The translations under genes were made by a program, and so were the position numbers. The notes below the pieces were generated by a model. That model was not told the DNA's origin. It did not search any database and was given only the letters and a program-made list of their open reading frames with translations. A DNA stretch of 64,000 nucleotides from Xylocopa sonorina (taxonomy: Eukaryota > Arthropoda > Insecta > Hymenoptera > Apidae), in assembly GCF_050948175.1 (NCBI RefSeq), contig NC_135207.1, positions 5,669,501 through 5,733,500 on the forward strand, written 5' to 3'. Below are positions 51,177-63,140 of the stretch, one piece after another (positions within the stretch are counted from its first letter, which is position 1; each line of letters begins with the position of its first letter).

Positions 51177-53663
51177 GGTGGTGTCGTTGCTCTTCTTTTT
51201 CCCACCGCCAAGTTTCATCGTTCAGCAACTGTTTCACCATTCCCGTGCTCTCTGTAGTATACAACAGCCATCCACTGCCCCTACAAACTTCCCTTTACGG
51301 ATCCTGTCGCCTTCTACTCGGAAGTAAATAACAAGTTTATATCGTCGAGGTAAATCGTCGAAATTCTCTGCTCGTAATGAGCTATAATTAACCCTTTCGC
51401 GTTCATTGCAGATCAGAGATATTTATCGCGTCTCTCATTTATTCCAAGTAATACAAAATTTCGACTTTTAATCGTGAATTTTCAATACGAGTAGGTGCAT
51501 ATTATACGTATTTAATTTTTAGTTAAGAATCGTTCGTTTGTATTTCTTCGATTATACTCCTCGATACAAAGTGACTTTCGCCACTTTCTTAGGCAGCTGT
51601 ACTCGGCGATTCGATGAGAAACGATATCCTGGCCTTCGCCAGAGACAAGACCGGAGATCTAGATTTTTCCTCCCATCTCTTGAATTCGAAATCGTCCCGC
51701 GGATCCCTTTGTTAACGCCAGGAACCCATGAATAATGGATAGCCGCGGGAGTAAAAACCAGTCCATTTCCGATCTATTAGCGCGATTATAAGGTGCAATT
51801 TCCAACAGGAATTTGCGTGGCCGAGTGGTGAATATCGTTCCCGGGTTTTTGATCTTCTTTTAAAGATTCATCTCTTCCCTCTTTGTCAGGGACACTCTCA
51901 ATCTCTCTCAAATATTTATCCAACTGTAAATGGTATAAACGAAACATTAAAAATACCACGCGTCCTCCTCTCCCCATTTTTCTTTCTCTTCCTTCGACGG
52001 AAAAATCGATTTCTCATGGGCGCTGAAAATTCTTCGATCAACTTCCTACAATCGAGAATCGATCTATCGATGAGTAGAGAACTTGTACTCTGTCTAATAT
52101 AAGTAATTCGCAAGTTTCACGCGACGCTGTGGCAAAGGGTGAAAGAAGAACGTTCGCGAGTGTTGTTAAAACGTTTAAAGTGGCCTGTTAAGTACCGCGC
52201 GTCATTCAACGGGTTCTGAAAGGTGGTCGATATCCAAACGAGCGATAAAGCCTCGATCTACATAATCCCAGGCGGAAAATAACTCCTATGAATTAATATC
52301 GGAGCCCCTTCTTCTTCTTCGAGCCACGCGTACTTCCTCCGCGAGTAATTGAAATCGATGCTGCTCGCGTGTCGATGAATCCCAATGGGGATTTATTAGG
52401 CGCTCCCTGTCTCCCGTCCCGCGGTTACCCGTTCCCGTGTTTCTTCGTTTTCAGATTAAGAATCCACCATGAATATCCCAGGCTATTTTCCATTCATCCA
52501 TTCATGGCCGATGAAAACTTTAAACCGTTTTAATATGCATGGTTTCAGCTCGCGGAACTTAATACATCGTTCAGGAAGCTTTCTCGATAGAGAGCTATTC
52601 TTCGCACAAAATGCGGACGTTTCCGCGAGGGTCCCAGGGGGAAGTTCGCCGGGGATGATACCGCAAAAATTTCTCTGCTCGCTTCTCTCATTCTTCGACG
52701 ATCAGTCGATCGTTCCCCGATCGTGTTCTGTAATAAGTTTCTTCTAAAGGAAGGTACATCCACGTGTAACTTAAGTTGCAGAGTCGCGCCTAAGATTTAT
52801 TTAAACTTTGACTGTGTTTTTTATAGATTGTATAATGGTTTTTTTTTGCTAAAGAGTCATATTAATTGTTGATTGACAGGGTTGATCGTACGATTCAGAC
52901 AAGAGTGTCCCCTTCTTGTCATCGTTACGATTTAATTTGAGAGAAGATTATTAGAAGGGATCAAATACTACATATTCTTTGTATAATTAATTAAATTGAC
53001 AAAAGTAAAGAAAAGTATAAGAGTTCGAAAGCAGAAGAAAGCAAACGAAAGGGTTACAACACCCGGAACAGGGTGTCTCTCTCGTTTTTCAGACCCCACG
53101 GTTTTCAAATTTAAATTTACCACGAGAAATGACGAAGTCGCGTCGACTGAGCCGTACCATAAATTGCAGAGCGAGTCCTAGTGAAGCTTATTTGTCCATT
53201 TCGCAAGAAAACGAGAAAAAGAGGGATTCCAGACTGGCGTGTGTGACCGTGGAAATTTTCCACGGCTCTCATATCGTCCGTGTTTCATATCCGGGTCAGA
53301 TCGTTAGATTTTCGTCGACGTTCCCGCCTGGTCTTCGTGAACTTCCGGTGGCCTCTAATTTCCATCGTGCGTCGACTGTTCTAATTTCAATGACAAAAAC
53401 AATTACGTTCCCACCGGTCAATCTTGCGAGGTTGAAAAGCGCAGCAAAGATGCGATTCGCATTTTAAAACGGAAGTAACACAATTCGCGATGAATTGCAA
53501 GCAAAACTGTGCGGCGACGCACACCCTTGTCCCGAGTACACAACAAACGAGCAAGTGAGTTCAACGCACGAAATTCAGAGCGGGCGAATTTTGAAAAACC
53601 CTCCGCTTGCGCTGCTTGTTGTACACGCAATTAATTCATTATTCCCCTTTGTGCTTATTAAAG

Positions 53664-53697
53664 CTCTCCTTTCTCTCTCTCTCTCTCTTTCTCTCTT
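53664..53697. repeat. CT-rich microsatellite
   Basis: A CT dinucleotide run with two short interruptions in intergenic DNA. Confidence 0.85.
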
Positions 53698-54760
53698 GCT
53701 CCACGTATACCTAAGGTAAATTTAAATTCGTTAAAATTGAATGTACGTAGTTTACAACGTTGTGATGTAAAATAAAATTAAAAAGAGTTCTGTACGTTTT
53801 ACGAAAGCTCGTACCAAACGCGTTGCGCGTTGTTTTAATCATTTCATTTATAATTCTCCAGCGTACACAGCGTATCTACTAACGATTGCTGACATCGACT
53901 GATCATGCATCAACAACGGACGCAGCTTCAACCTTCTTCGCGACGAAAAGAAGAAGAGCGAGTAAAACAAATCGGTATACAAAGCGCGATAACCATTCTT
54001 GATTGGAAGTAACGGGACGAGTCGAGTTCTCGATAGCTGCGATTACGGTATCTCGAAGCTTCAGCGTGTCCCGCGAATTTATCGTTTCAATTGCGAACGG
54101 TTCAAGCTTGTTCACGGATCGGTGGAACGCGGAATTTCGCGCCTTCACCGCGAGCCGTTACACGATCCAACGGAGAGTAACTCTTTCGCCATGGCAGGAA
54201 CAGGAAGGGGTGGCGAGAGCGGACGCACCAGTTTTCGGGATCTCTGACCAGATGGGAATAAATCGCCTCCTGAAATGAGCCCGTGAAAAGGCTCGCAGAC
54301 CTGTAGAAAGACGGTACGAACCGGTGGTTACCGGTCAAAGAAATGTGTCCATCCTGCGAGAATGAACTAGCGACGTCTCCGTCCAACCGTGAACAGGACT
54401 TTCCACGATTCCACAGCGAAACGAGTCTCGTTATTCGAATCGAATAACTCTGTCCTTAATCCAAACGAATCGTACGTGTAAAATGGTCAGGTCACAGTGG
54501 ACGCGTCATGAAGAAAATCGAGTTAACGTTACGCCAGATCGAGCAGGATTTTCGATCATCCTCACTCGCAGAGGTAGCAAGGTACTTAGAACGATCTTGA
54601 CGTATCTTGATACGCAAATCCGATTCTTTCGTCGCACCCTCTCGAAGCTACGTTCGCGTGGTATTTGCAAGCTGCTCGGAATCAGCCAGCTCTTATCCAG
54701 AGAGGAAACGAGCCAGAAAAAGGACAGCTAGAGAGTAAAAAAAAGAAAGAACGAGGAGAT

Positions 54761-54776
54761 GAGAGAGAGAGAGAGA
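54761..54776. repeat. (GA)8 microsatellite
   Basis: An uninterrupted GA run in intergenic DNA. Confidence 0.85.
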
Positions 54777-56129
54777 AAGTGCTTCCATCCCGTCGATTCT
54801 GTCGATAATCATCTTTCATAACCGCGTTTTTCTCTCATTAGCTCGAGCCGTTCTCGCCCATCGGACCCGTTTACATTCGCCGGCAATTCCCAGCGATATC
54901 GCCGCCACGATTCGAATCAATCCCCAGGGCGCTCTGCCTCGAGGAGGATATATTCCTCTCGAGCGTCTCTTGCAGCTCGTTGTTAAGAAGATTTATGATC
55001 GCGGCGTCCGGCGTGCGCGCGCGGGACCGATCCCGTAATACGAAAATAATGCAAATGTCCTGGCGAACGCGACGATACAATTGGGAGAGATATTCGCGAG
55101 TTAAAGCGAAACGCGGCGATAACCGCGCCTCTCGATCCACTTCGAGCAGAGGCTCTCTATCCGTCTTCTCTTAACGATTATCGAGCAGAAATGGCATTCT
55201 GATTCATCTCCGTTCGAATTAAAGTGGCAACGTCGTCGGGGGTTGCTGGCAGGGGTGGCGCGCAACGGCGCGAACGTTTCGATAGCAATTTGCGGACACT
55301 TATTTCAAGCGTTGATAGGCTCGCGCGTTTAAACTATAAACCATGTTTGTCGATATAATTCGGGACCGTTGAATCGGAATTATTCATCGTGCTTCGGAAT
55401 TACCTATTGCCAGCGCGATGAATATTCAATAGTAATAAATAGTAAGATATCACGCGTGGAGTAATGCATCAATTATTAATGTCCGTCCACGTATTTGTCT
55501 TGTAATTAAATTTCGCTTAGGCTTCGCAATTTTACTAAAAATATGAGAGATCCTGAAAATGATCAAACCTCCACTATTTAATAGTTCTCGAGGAAATATA
55601 ACAAAATCAAACGCGCGAGAACGCGTCAGCAGTTTCGAAATGCGATTCAGTTCCCATGATGGAGTACGTCTGAACCAGACGAACTTAACATTTAGCAAGG
55701 ATTTTTCGTCCTCGCTCAACTCGACTCAAATCGGTAACAATATTCCGCCACGGTGTTCGACGGGCACAAAAGGGGACTGTCCTTAACCCGTCCGTCCATT
55801 AACGTCGTCCAGTCGCGTTAATTGCAGCCACGGGGTCTAAAGATTCGCAAGCCAGCGGATCACGGCAGTCGCTGGTCCGTCAATGGAAACTGATCGCAGC
55901 ATTAATTTCACCAGCGTGCAACCGCTGCAGATTCAATGCAACCTGTCTGTCCATCCGCCTCGCCTTCGGTTGTTAACCGCCGATCGAACTCGGTTCATTA
56001 TTCGTCCGGCTCGCGATAAGGAACTAATTGCGCCTATTAACGAGCGCTCTCCCAGTCCTCCTGCCGGATCGCACCCACCGTTCGAAAGATCCGAAGAACA
56101 TTTGCTCGCCTTTCATCCTTACGGTCACT

Positions 56130-58890
56130 ATGCGGCGTCTCATCGCGCTCTCGCTTCTGTGCCTCGTGTGTTACCATTCCGACGCGAGTCTTGGGAGAGA
56201 CAGGAGGTATCTGGTCTTCCCAAAGCCTGGGAATGTGGCTCCTACTAAAGTGCAGGTACTCGAGTATTGTGTGTCGCATAATGGAATCGTTAATGGGATC
56301 TGGTTCTTCGATTAACTCTCGATGTACCAGCGAACAGACATTTTTCGCTTTATCGTGTAGGATGGAGGAACCGCGTGTATTTTGTAAAGAATTTTTAATT
56401 CAACTCGTGGTGCGCGTGTAACGAGGAGAAGATAGAGGAGATTCAATTTGTTCGCTTCCATTTTATTTGTCGAATGATTGAACGTCTACGGTAGATTCGA
56501 TTCAGATTCAATACCCCTCTTGAATATCGATGTCCGTTCTCGAACGCTGCGGGTGGAACACGGGACTCAATCCGGTGTTCGAAACGAACGCGCGTAATCT
56601 CGCTACTTTGCGAACGCACCGGATAAATCCGAATCCCGGGTTAAACGAAATGTTTCACTTTTCCACCGGAAAATCGCTACCGATCCGCGCGAGCACCCTA
56701 TCGTCGGACTTGATCCCGTCTACGGGTGATCGTATCGACCCTCGAGTCTCGCTCTTCAGTCAACCAACCACGCTCGTTTAATTGCGCTCGCGATTCTAAT
56801 TGGGTATCGATTGCTGATTGTTTAACCGGTAGACTGTCGGCCTGTGGCGTTAAACGATCGAAGCGAGTCGAACAGAGACTATCGGGCGCGCATCGAGACA
56901 CAAGCTGACAGTTTCAAAAGACAGACACTGTCTCCGACCAACGATCGCTCGATGGGTGTCCCATATACCGAATCACCAGCGCAATTGTTCGTAATTGCAC
57001 CGTGTACGCGCGGTCCAGGTGTGGAATTGAAGTTGTCTGCTGGGTAATTGTCAGATTACCCGTTAGATTGATAATCGCAATTCGTCGAGGCGAGGCTGCG
57101 CCTCGAACGGTTCGTGTTACCCTTCGAATCGAGCCGAAAACATCGGTACACCGTGTCGTTAGTGGCGAGATTCAGCGTGTCCAGCCGTTTCGATAAACAC
57201 GCGCGCCCCGGAAATACCGCAATTGTCCAGAAACCCGGTCCTCCGCGCGTCCATGCAGCGTCGCGTTTCCCCCGATCTAATTTCCGAGCGTCATCCCGCT
57301 GGACTGCGACTAACTCGGACACGAGCCAACTAGGCGAACCGAATTGCCGGTTATTAGAAACGTTCGACGACACATTCGGTGCATTTGAAAATCGTTCCAG
57401 ATGATCATTGGCCTGGGCTTGCCCATGGAAGTCGACGTCAGCCTAATCATCGGATACGTGATGAAATTTAATTATTACCTGCCGTACAACGTATCCTACT
57501 TGACGGAGCCGTACGTTCGCTACGAGAGATCGATCAAATCCGATACTGGGGCGAATGAAAATGGCGGACAGGAAGCGAAGAAGCAAGGTACGCGCGATAG
57601 CCACTCTCTCTCTCGATTTTAACTACTTTTATTCTATACTTGTCAAGAACTTGTTTCGTTCTTTATTAAGTTTACAATATTTGCAAGTTCACGTTGCTTT
57701 TTTACCTCCTCATATTTCACAAGTTACACAGCCGTTCTCCTTCTGTGTATATCGCAAAGAGAAGATCCAACACTATACAGACTGATTTCTCCAAATCCCC
57801 TATCCCGCGGAGCCAAAGAACTCAGCTGTACCCAGCGGGATAAGAATCAAGATCCTCTGCTTTTACATATTAACAAGGCTACTTTTGTTGCGTGCCCCCC
57901 CGTAACACCGTCTTAGAGAGCAGAACGCTCCCAGCCCTTTCATCCAGACGATATCCACCCGCTCCTTTCGATCTCCATTAAGCGTCCCTTTTCCTTTACC
58001 GCTGGTTTCTGCCGGCAGGAGGGACGGGCATCATCAGCAGATGGGAAATTTACGAAATCCTCGAGTCTCTGATAGGCGACTCGCGATCGGGCAAGGCGTG
58101 CATGTTGAGGGCGATCTGCGAGGCCTCCGCGGCCCCTTTCAACAACGTTCACGGCCTCACCTCTCAGTTCCTTCGCATTCTACTCACGTGAGTATCGATT
58201 CGAGCGGGCACCACGCGGAAAGGGGAGCGTTTCGAGGCAGATTGCGCTCCCACGATGGAGCTGCTCCGGTTGTTTATTTCCCCGTCTCGGTAATTATGTA
58301 CGAGTGCAAAATGGAAACTGGAGAATAAGGGAAAATACCACGCGACGGAGGATACTGACGCGGCGCGAGAGAGAATGTACACGACCGTACAAAAGTGATA
58401 TTCATTCGTCCCTCTCCTACCTCGTGACGTTATTTCAGTACGATCTCTTCGGTTTACCAGCTTATTAAACGTCGTCGTACTTTTAGACAGAGGTATTGCT
58501 CATAAACAAAGCTCTGTTTTATCGAACGGTACTGTGCAACTTTGTATAGCGTTTCATGGATATCGTTGTAAATCAATTTTCGATAATACTCTCAGTTATG
58601 AATGTAGCATCGCGAAAAGTGCGTCAGTGGCTCCATGTGCCTCGAACCTCTCATTACCTGGCATTATTAACGCGAATTTAAATGCCCGCTACCCGCGGCT
58701 GGTTAATTTTCTTGGCGTTCGCAGGCCGTCGACCACTTCGGAGCCTTTCAGGACTGACTTTGATCGAGTGTATCGCGCCGCTGAAATTATGGGCCGACAG
58801 GCAGTCACCTCCTGCGACAGTCTATTTCCGGAATGCCCGGAGAGCCCACTGGACTACTTTACCGAGGTCCACGAACGGCCGTTTGCTTAA
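56130..58890 (+). CDS. DM4/12 domain protein C, secreted or membrane-anchored, function unknown
   Basis: Four exons join in phase: 56130-56255, 57401-57587, 58019-58187 and 58725-58890, giving 215 residues. The ATG at 56130 opens a clear signal peptide (MRRLIALSLLCLVCYHSDA), followed by RRYLVFPKPGN. Exon 2 gives MIIGLGLPMEVDVS, MKFNYYLPYNVSYLTEP and a lysine-rich end. Exon 3 gives WEIYEILESLIGD, then the core GKACMLRAICEASAAPF and LRILLTPS. Exon 4 gives VTSCDSLFPECPESPLDYF. The four cysteines and the CPESPL tail match gene A. The intron before the core lies about 18 codons further upstream than in genes A and B and is in a different phase, so gene C belongs to another branch of the family. 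No break is visible. AATAAA at 58927-58932, 37 bases after the stop, is a good poly(A) signal. The molecular role of the family is not known. Confidence 0.88.
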
Positions 58891-58926
58891 CGTTGTTCCG
58901 GAAGACGTTGCCTTAATTGATAGCGG

Positions 58927-58932
58927 AATAAA
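58927..58932 (+). terminator. Polyadenylation signal of DM4/12 gene C
   Basis: AATAAA follows the TAA stop of gene C by 37 bases and is the nearest such signal on this strand. Confidence 0.6.
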
Positions 58933-59803
58933 GTTACGCCCACAGGAGAATTGGTCACCCCTTCTTGTCCTAACTCCTTCGCGAGTAATCTCCGATAAGA
59001 TTGCTCCTCGTGTTTTTCTTGCCTCCGCAGAGTCAACACACCGTCCGTTGGGGAGTTAACACGTTCGCAGCGGTGCTTGTGCCACGCTACTTTTTACCAT
59101 TAACACGTTCCACGCGAACGAATTATTACAATTATTACCTCGAAGATGTACATTCTTTTGGTGTGTACATGTATTACGTATCATCGTCTTACTTTCTTTG
59201 TTGACAACTAGAATAAGATCGTTGCACTCGATGTATGGACTTCGTACAATGGGAATCAGAATTGAGTGTGCATTTTGAATACGCGAAACTTCATTCTCAC
59301 TGTGTATATCGAAGTGAACGCGTTAAACCTCGAAATACATAACGGAAGCTCAACGATATCGTTTATCAATATCGCGAGAGGAACGAAACGATAACGAAAA
59401 AAGTCTGCTCTTATCGCGCAAGGGTGCCAGGACGTATCTACGGTGGACCTGAAAATTAACCCGTAACCCATACATCTTAATTCGCTCTCAGGTTGCCCGA
59501 TGGAAACGTCGTGCGCGCTCGAAAAAAAAAAACGAAAAAAAACGAGGAAACTGGATGAAAGTCCCGCGGGAGGGTTCCGTACGAAGGGAAACGTTATATC
59601 GGGAAGCCGGTGGTAATTTATGTGCGTCGATATCGCGCGATATTAGAAATATCAAGGGAAGAAAGGACGCGCGAATGGCGTTGCCGCGGCGAAGGAGGAA
59701 CGATCGAAAAACAGGGGGTTGGAAAAGCGGCGCGAGGGTGAAGCACTCTCTCTAGAGTAAGAGAGAAAAAAATGGCAGAGCTTATCTGCGTCTGTGTATG
59801 TGC

Positions 59804-59825
59804 GAGAGAAAGAGAGAGAGAGAGA
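59804..59825. repeat. GA microsatellite
   Basis: A GA run with one AA interruption, inside a longer purine-rich tract. Confidence 0.85.
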
Positions 59826-60220
59826 TCGAACACGCGGGGAGCGGAGAGTTCGTGGCGAAACGTGACGCAGTTATCCGGCGTTATTGGCAGTTCTCTCGTT
59901 CAATAACAGGTACACGTAAAGAGAAAATACTCCGGTTGAAATTTATAGAGGGTGCAGAGCGCGAGCGGAGCAGGGAAAAAATGGCCCGTGACGTCGGTGA
60001 CCGAGAGAAACGGGGCGTGGGGGGTGGCGAACGGTCGTGCGCTACGGAAAGAGAGAGAAAGGGGGTGGAAAAAGAGGATGGTTTTTCCAGGGCAAAACCA
60101 TTCGTGGTAATTAACACGGGCTGACAATATACGATTTTACTTCCGCGTCGTTACAACGCCACCGAGGCCGAAACCTTTGAGCTTTTGCAGGACCACCTCT
60201 CGTTCTCTTTTTATCCCCAC

Positions 60221-60240
60221 CTCTCTCTCTCTCTCTCTCT
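60221..60240. repeat. (CT)10 microsatellite
   Basis: Ten uninterrupted CT units. Confidence 0.9.
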
Positions 60241-61508
60241 GCCTCTCTGATGGCTCGTTTTATTTTTCTTTTTACACTATCGCCTATGTTGGTGCGCTCG
60301 CATCGCAGAGTTTCGGTTAATTGTCGATAATTCGCGATGCGTGGAATCGGCGAGCTCGCCGCGACACGGACCGATTAACGAGCGCATTGTTCGTCGACCA
60401 GCGCGCCCCGTGGATTTCGTCGAGGACTTCTACTGCCGATCATTGGCCCGATTGCGCCTATCACGTCTGCGACGGGTCGATCCTGTGATTTGTTTGCGAT
60501 TGTGGATTCATTTGAAGCCTTGTCCCGAATGGAAATGCTTAATGATGCGTCCGTTGCGTTCACGCGCGTCGCGTCAAATTAATTCCGCAGGCTTCGAACG
60601 TAGCCACGAGTCAGCGATGGTCGAAGGTGTTCGTAAAATTATTCCAAATATCGGCGCATTTATAATTTCCAGGGTTTTAGTGAAAATACGTATCAGTAAG
60701 GTATTGGGCGGTCGAATATTCTTTGTAATGGATTTCGTCCATCCTCGGTGCGCAGAGTTTAGACACTCTCTATGCACTCGTCAAATATTCATCACTCGAG
60801 TGCTTTTTAAAACACAGTTCGCTTATAGTGTCTTTAGATTCTATGTATTTCGCCGGGCATTTATAATTCAAGCACACTTTTTTCGTCCATCACGCGCCGG
60901 GCAAATTCTACGCTCCGCGCGTCTGTTAGGCAATCGATGGGCATTCGTCGGGTAATTCGCAGTTCGAATATTTCACGAAAGTACAATTTTGCCAGCCCTG
61001 GCCAAAGCGCAAGTGGCCAATAAAAAAAAAAAAAAGGAGGGAGCGGGGTTAATACAAGTTATCCGGCACGCCAACAGCGCGGAGCAATAAACAGCGTCAA
61101 GCAATCAACGGAAGCGACGCTGCGAGGCAATAAATTCGCCAGGAGAAAGTTGGTCGAGTCGAGCTTGGGCCGAAAAAAAAGTTGGTATATTTGACAGAGG
61201 GTGCTGGAAATTTCGAAAAAACTCCATCCATATATTAACCCTAACGAAATCCCAAGTTGACGAGCTTGTTTCGCCGTATATTAACTGGCCAGGCGCGTTT
61301 CCCGATTTTTAGAAAGTTTCCCCTGCATTTAGAAGACGAAGCCCATCGCGCTCGCGAACCGATAGTCAGAAAATTAATTAGCGGCACCAGCCGCCCGTAA
61401 TATGTACCGAGAAACTATCCAACGCTGGGAATCGGTTTAGGGAAGTTAAAAAAAGCTCGCGCTTAGAGCCTCTATTCACCGGGTAAATATGCGAATTGCG
61501 CTTTTGTT

Positions 61509-61522
61509 ACACACACACACAC
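61509..61522. repeat. (AC)7 microsatellite
   Basis: Seven AC units in intergenic DNA. Confidence 0.85.
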
Positions 61523-62972
61523 GCCTCGTCGTTTGAAGAACTCTTTCATGAATTTAATTTATAACACAGCTAGAACCGCAAACGAGAGCAGTCGCTTTAT
61601 TCACCGTTGTTATCGTAGTTTTTAAAAGCAGTTGGCGTTTCGTCGATGATATTTCCTCGTATTCACTTGGACAACTGCGATTTAAACCTTATCGAACGAG
61701 GAGGTGGTTAAACAAATTGGACAATTTTCTACTAGTGTACAGACGTACGTGATAATCTTTTCTCCATAATGTACAGAAGCACGTAAAGCTAAATTAAATA
61801 GTGATCATTTTGGCGAACGAGGACGTGTACGAAGGTACCATTTCTTCAGCGAAATTTTCAACGATCTAGCGTCTCATCGAGTCGCACATCTGAAGACGTC
61901 AAGGAACGCGATTTCGCGTTCAGAAATTTCCACCAGTAGCTCAGACAACGGCTCCTCGCGGCCATCGATTTTCCCTCGGCTGGAACCACGTAGACGAGCT
62001 TTCGATTTCCGGGTCGGACGTCTCGACCAAGCGGATAAGGAACGACAAATGGACATCGTTTAACCCAGATAGATAAAAGCTCGGGTATGCGTGTCCGCGC
62101 TCGCGGTTACCGGCGAAAGATTCGTGTACATAACGAGGGCGAGTTTTACGAGGCAATTCAGCCGGGACTGTAATTCAATTTAATGCCAGGGTGGCAGACT
62201 ACCCGACCCACGGTGGTTCACCAAGATTTACCCGGCTGTCTTCGAATTACGGCTCGCGAGACCCTTTTCTTAAACCGGGATCCGTTTGTTCTATCCACCC
62301 TTCATCTTCTCGTACGAATCTGGCTACGTCCGGGGGCCACCCCGTTACGTAGCGTCAGACATGACTAACGAGGACGATCGTACCTAAACCAGTCCCAAAT
62401 TAATTAAATCGCAAAATTGAAAATCTCCTCCCCGAAAGTACGAGCAATTTTCGACAGATCCAAAGCGAGCTAAACAAAGACGAGAAGTTGAACCTGGAAA
62501 ATCTTCGAAGATCCCTTGATCCTTCCTTCCTGCACAGAGTCGTTCGATCAAATTAATTAAATCGAATCCATCCTCGACTACGATCAAAGAATCCCCCAGA
62601 AGCCCAACGACGAGCAAGAAAACGAAATTCCCAGCTGAAACAAGGATCAACGAAAAACCAGGAGCGGGGAGCACCGTTCGTCGCGATGTTAACGAACCGT
62701 CCCGTTACCAAAGCGTTCACCTCGGATTAGCAGGTCCACGCGGTGTTCTCCAATCGGGTTGAACGCACGGGCTTCGCGCCAACGTTTCGTACCAATATTT
62801 GCGCTCGTTACTCGCCGCGATACAACGGTACCCAGCCATTACCATCGACTTCCGTCGCGACGTAACCAGCTGGTCCAGGCTGGTTCACGTGTCGCGAGCG
62901 CAAACGCGATCGCAGTCCGTTCACCCGCGACCCGTCCGTCGGAGGAACGATCGCTCCCGGCTCCGCGCTGCG

Positions 62973-63140
62973 ATGACTGCTACCAACGTCCTTCTGGCGC
63001 TCGCGCTCGTCTCGCTCGTGTCGCCGTGTCTGCCGCAGAACCATCGGGACGACCCCACAGGCTGGAACGGGACCAGGCTGCTCAGAAGTCCCTCGCGGCG
63101 ACCGAGGACCCTCGTTTTTCCTGATCTCACCCAGCTTCTG
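62973..63140 (+). CDS. First exon of a fourth DM4/12-type gene (D), continues beyond the window
   Basis: The ATG at 62973 opens a 56-codon exon that begins with a signal peptide (MTATNVLLALALVSLVSPCL) and contains RRPRTLVFPDLTQLL, the counterpart of RRYLVFPKPGN in gene C. It ends at a strong donor (CTG|GTACGT) in phase 0, as do the first exons of genes A, B and C. No second exon was recognised in the remaining 860 bases, so the rest should lie to the right. The short length makes the family call provisional, but the position beside gene C on the same strand and the shared exon plan support it. Confidence 0.6.

Larger units (their letters stand above)
49158..56129. other. Intergenic region between DM4/12 genes B and C, with simple repeats
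   Basis: These are divergent genes, so both promoters should lie here. I see no supported coding exon. Simple repeats include (CGT)8 at 51153-51176, a CT run at about 53664-53697 and a GA run at 54761-54776. The open frame starting at 51133 translates the CGT run as poly-valine and is not credible as a protein. Confidence 0.55.
58933..62972. other. Intergenic region between DM4/12 genes C and D
   Basis: About 4 kb with simple repeats: GA at 59804-59825, (CT)10 at 60221-60240, a poly-A tract near 61021 and AC at 61509-61522. The part around 59760-60240 is strongly purine-rich and then pyrimidine-rich on the plus strand. An unbroken frame of about 204 codons at 60341-60955 has no ATG at its start and no recognisable domain, so it is not called. 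The promoter of gene D should lie near the right end. Confidence 0.5.

Noticed and set aside
51133..51327. Frame encoding a poly-valine stretch that looks like a membrane segment
   Set aside because: The valines come from the (CGT)8 microsatellite, and the rest is without homology.
60341..60955. Longest uninterrupted frame outside the genes, about 204 codons on the plus strand
   Set aside because: It starts at GTG rather than ATG, is Arg-rich, has no recognisable domain or splice pattern, and a frame of this length is expected about once by chance in this much DNA.
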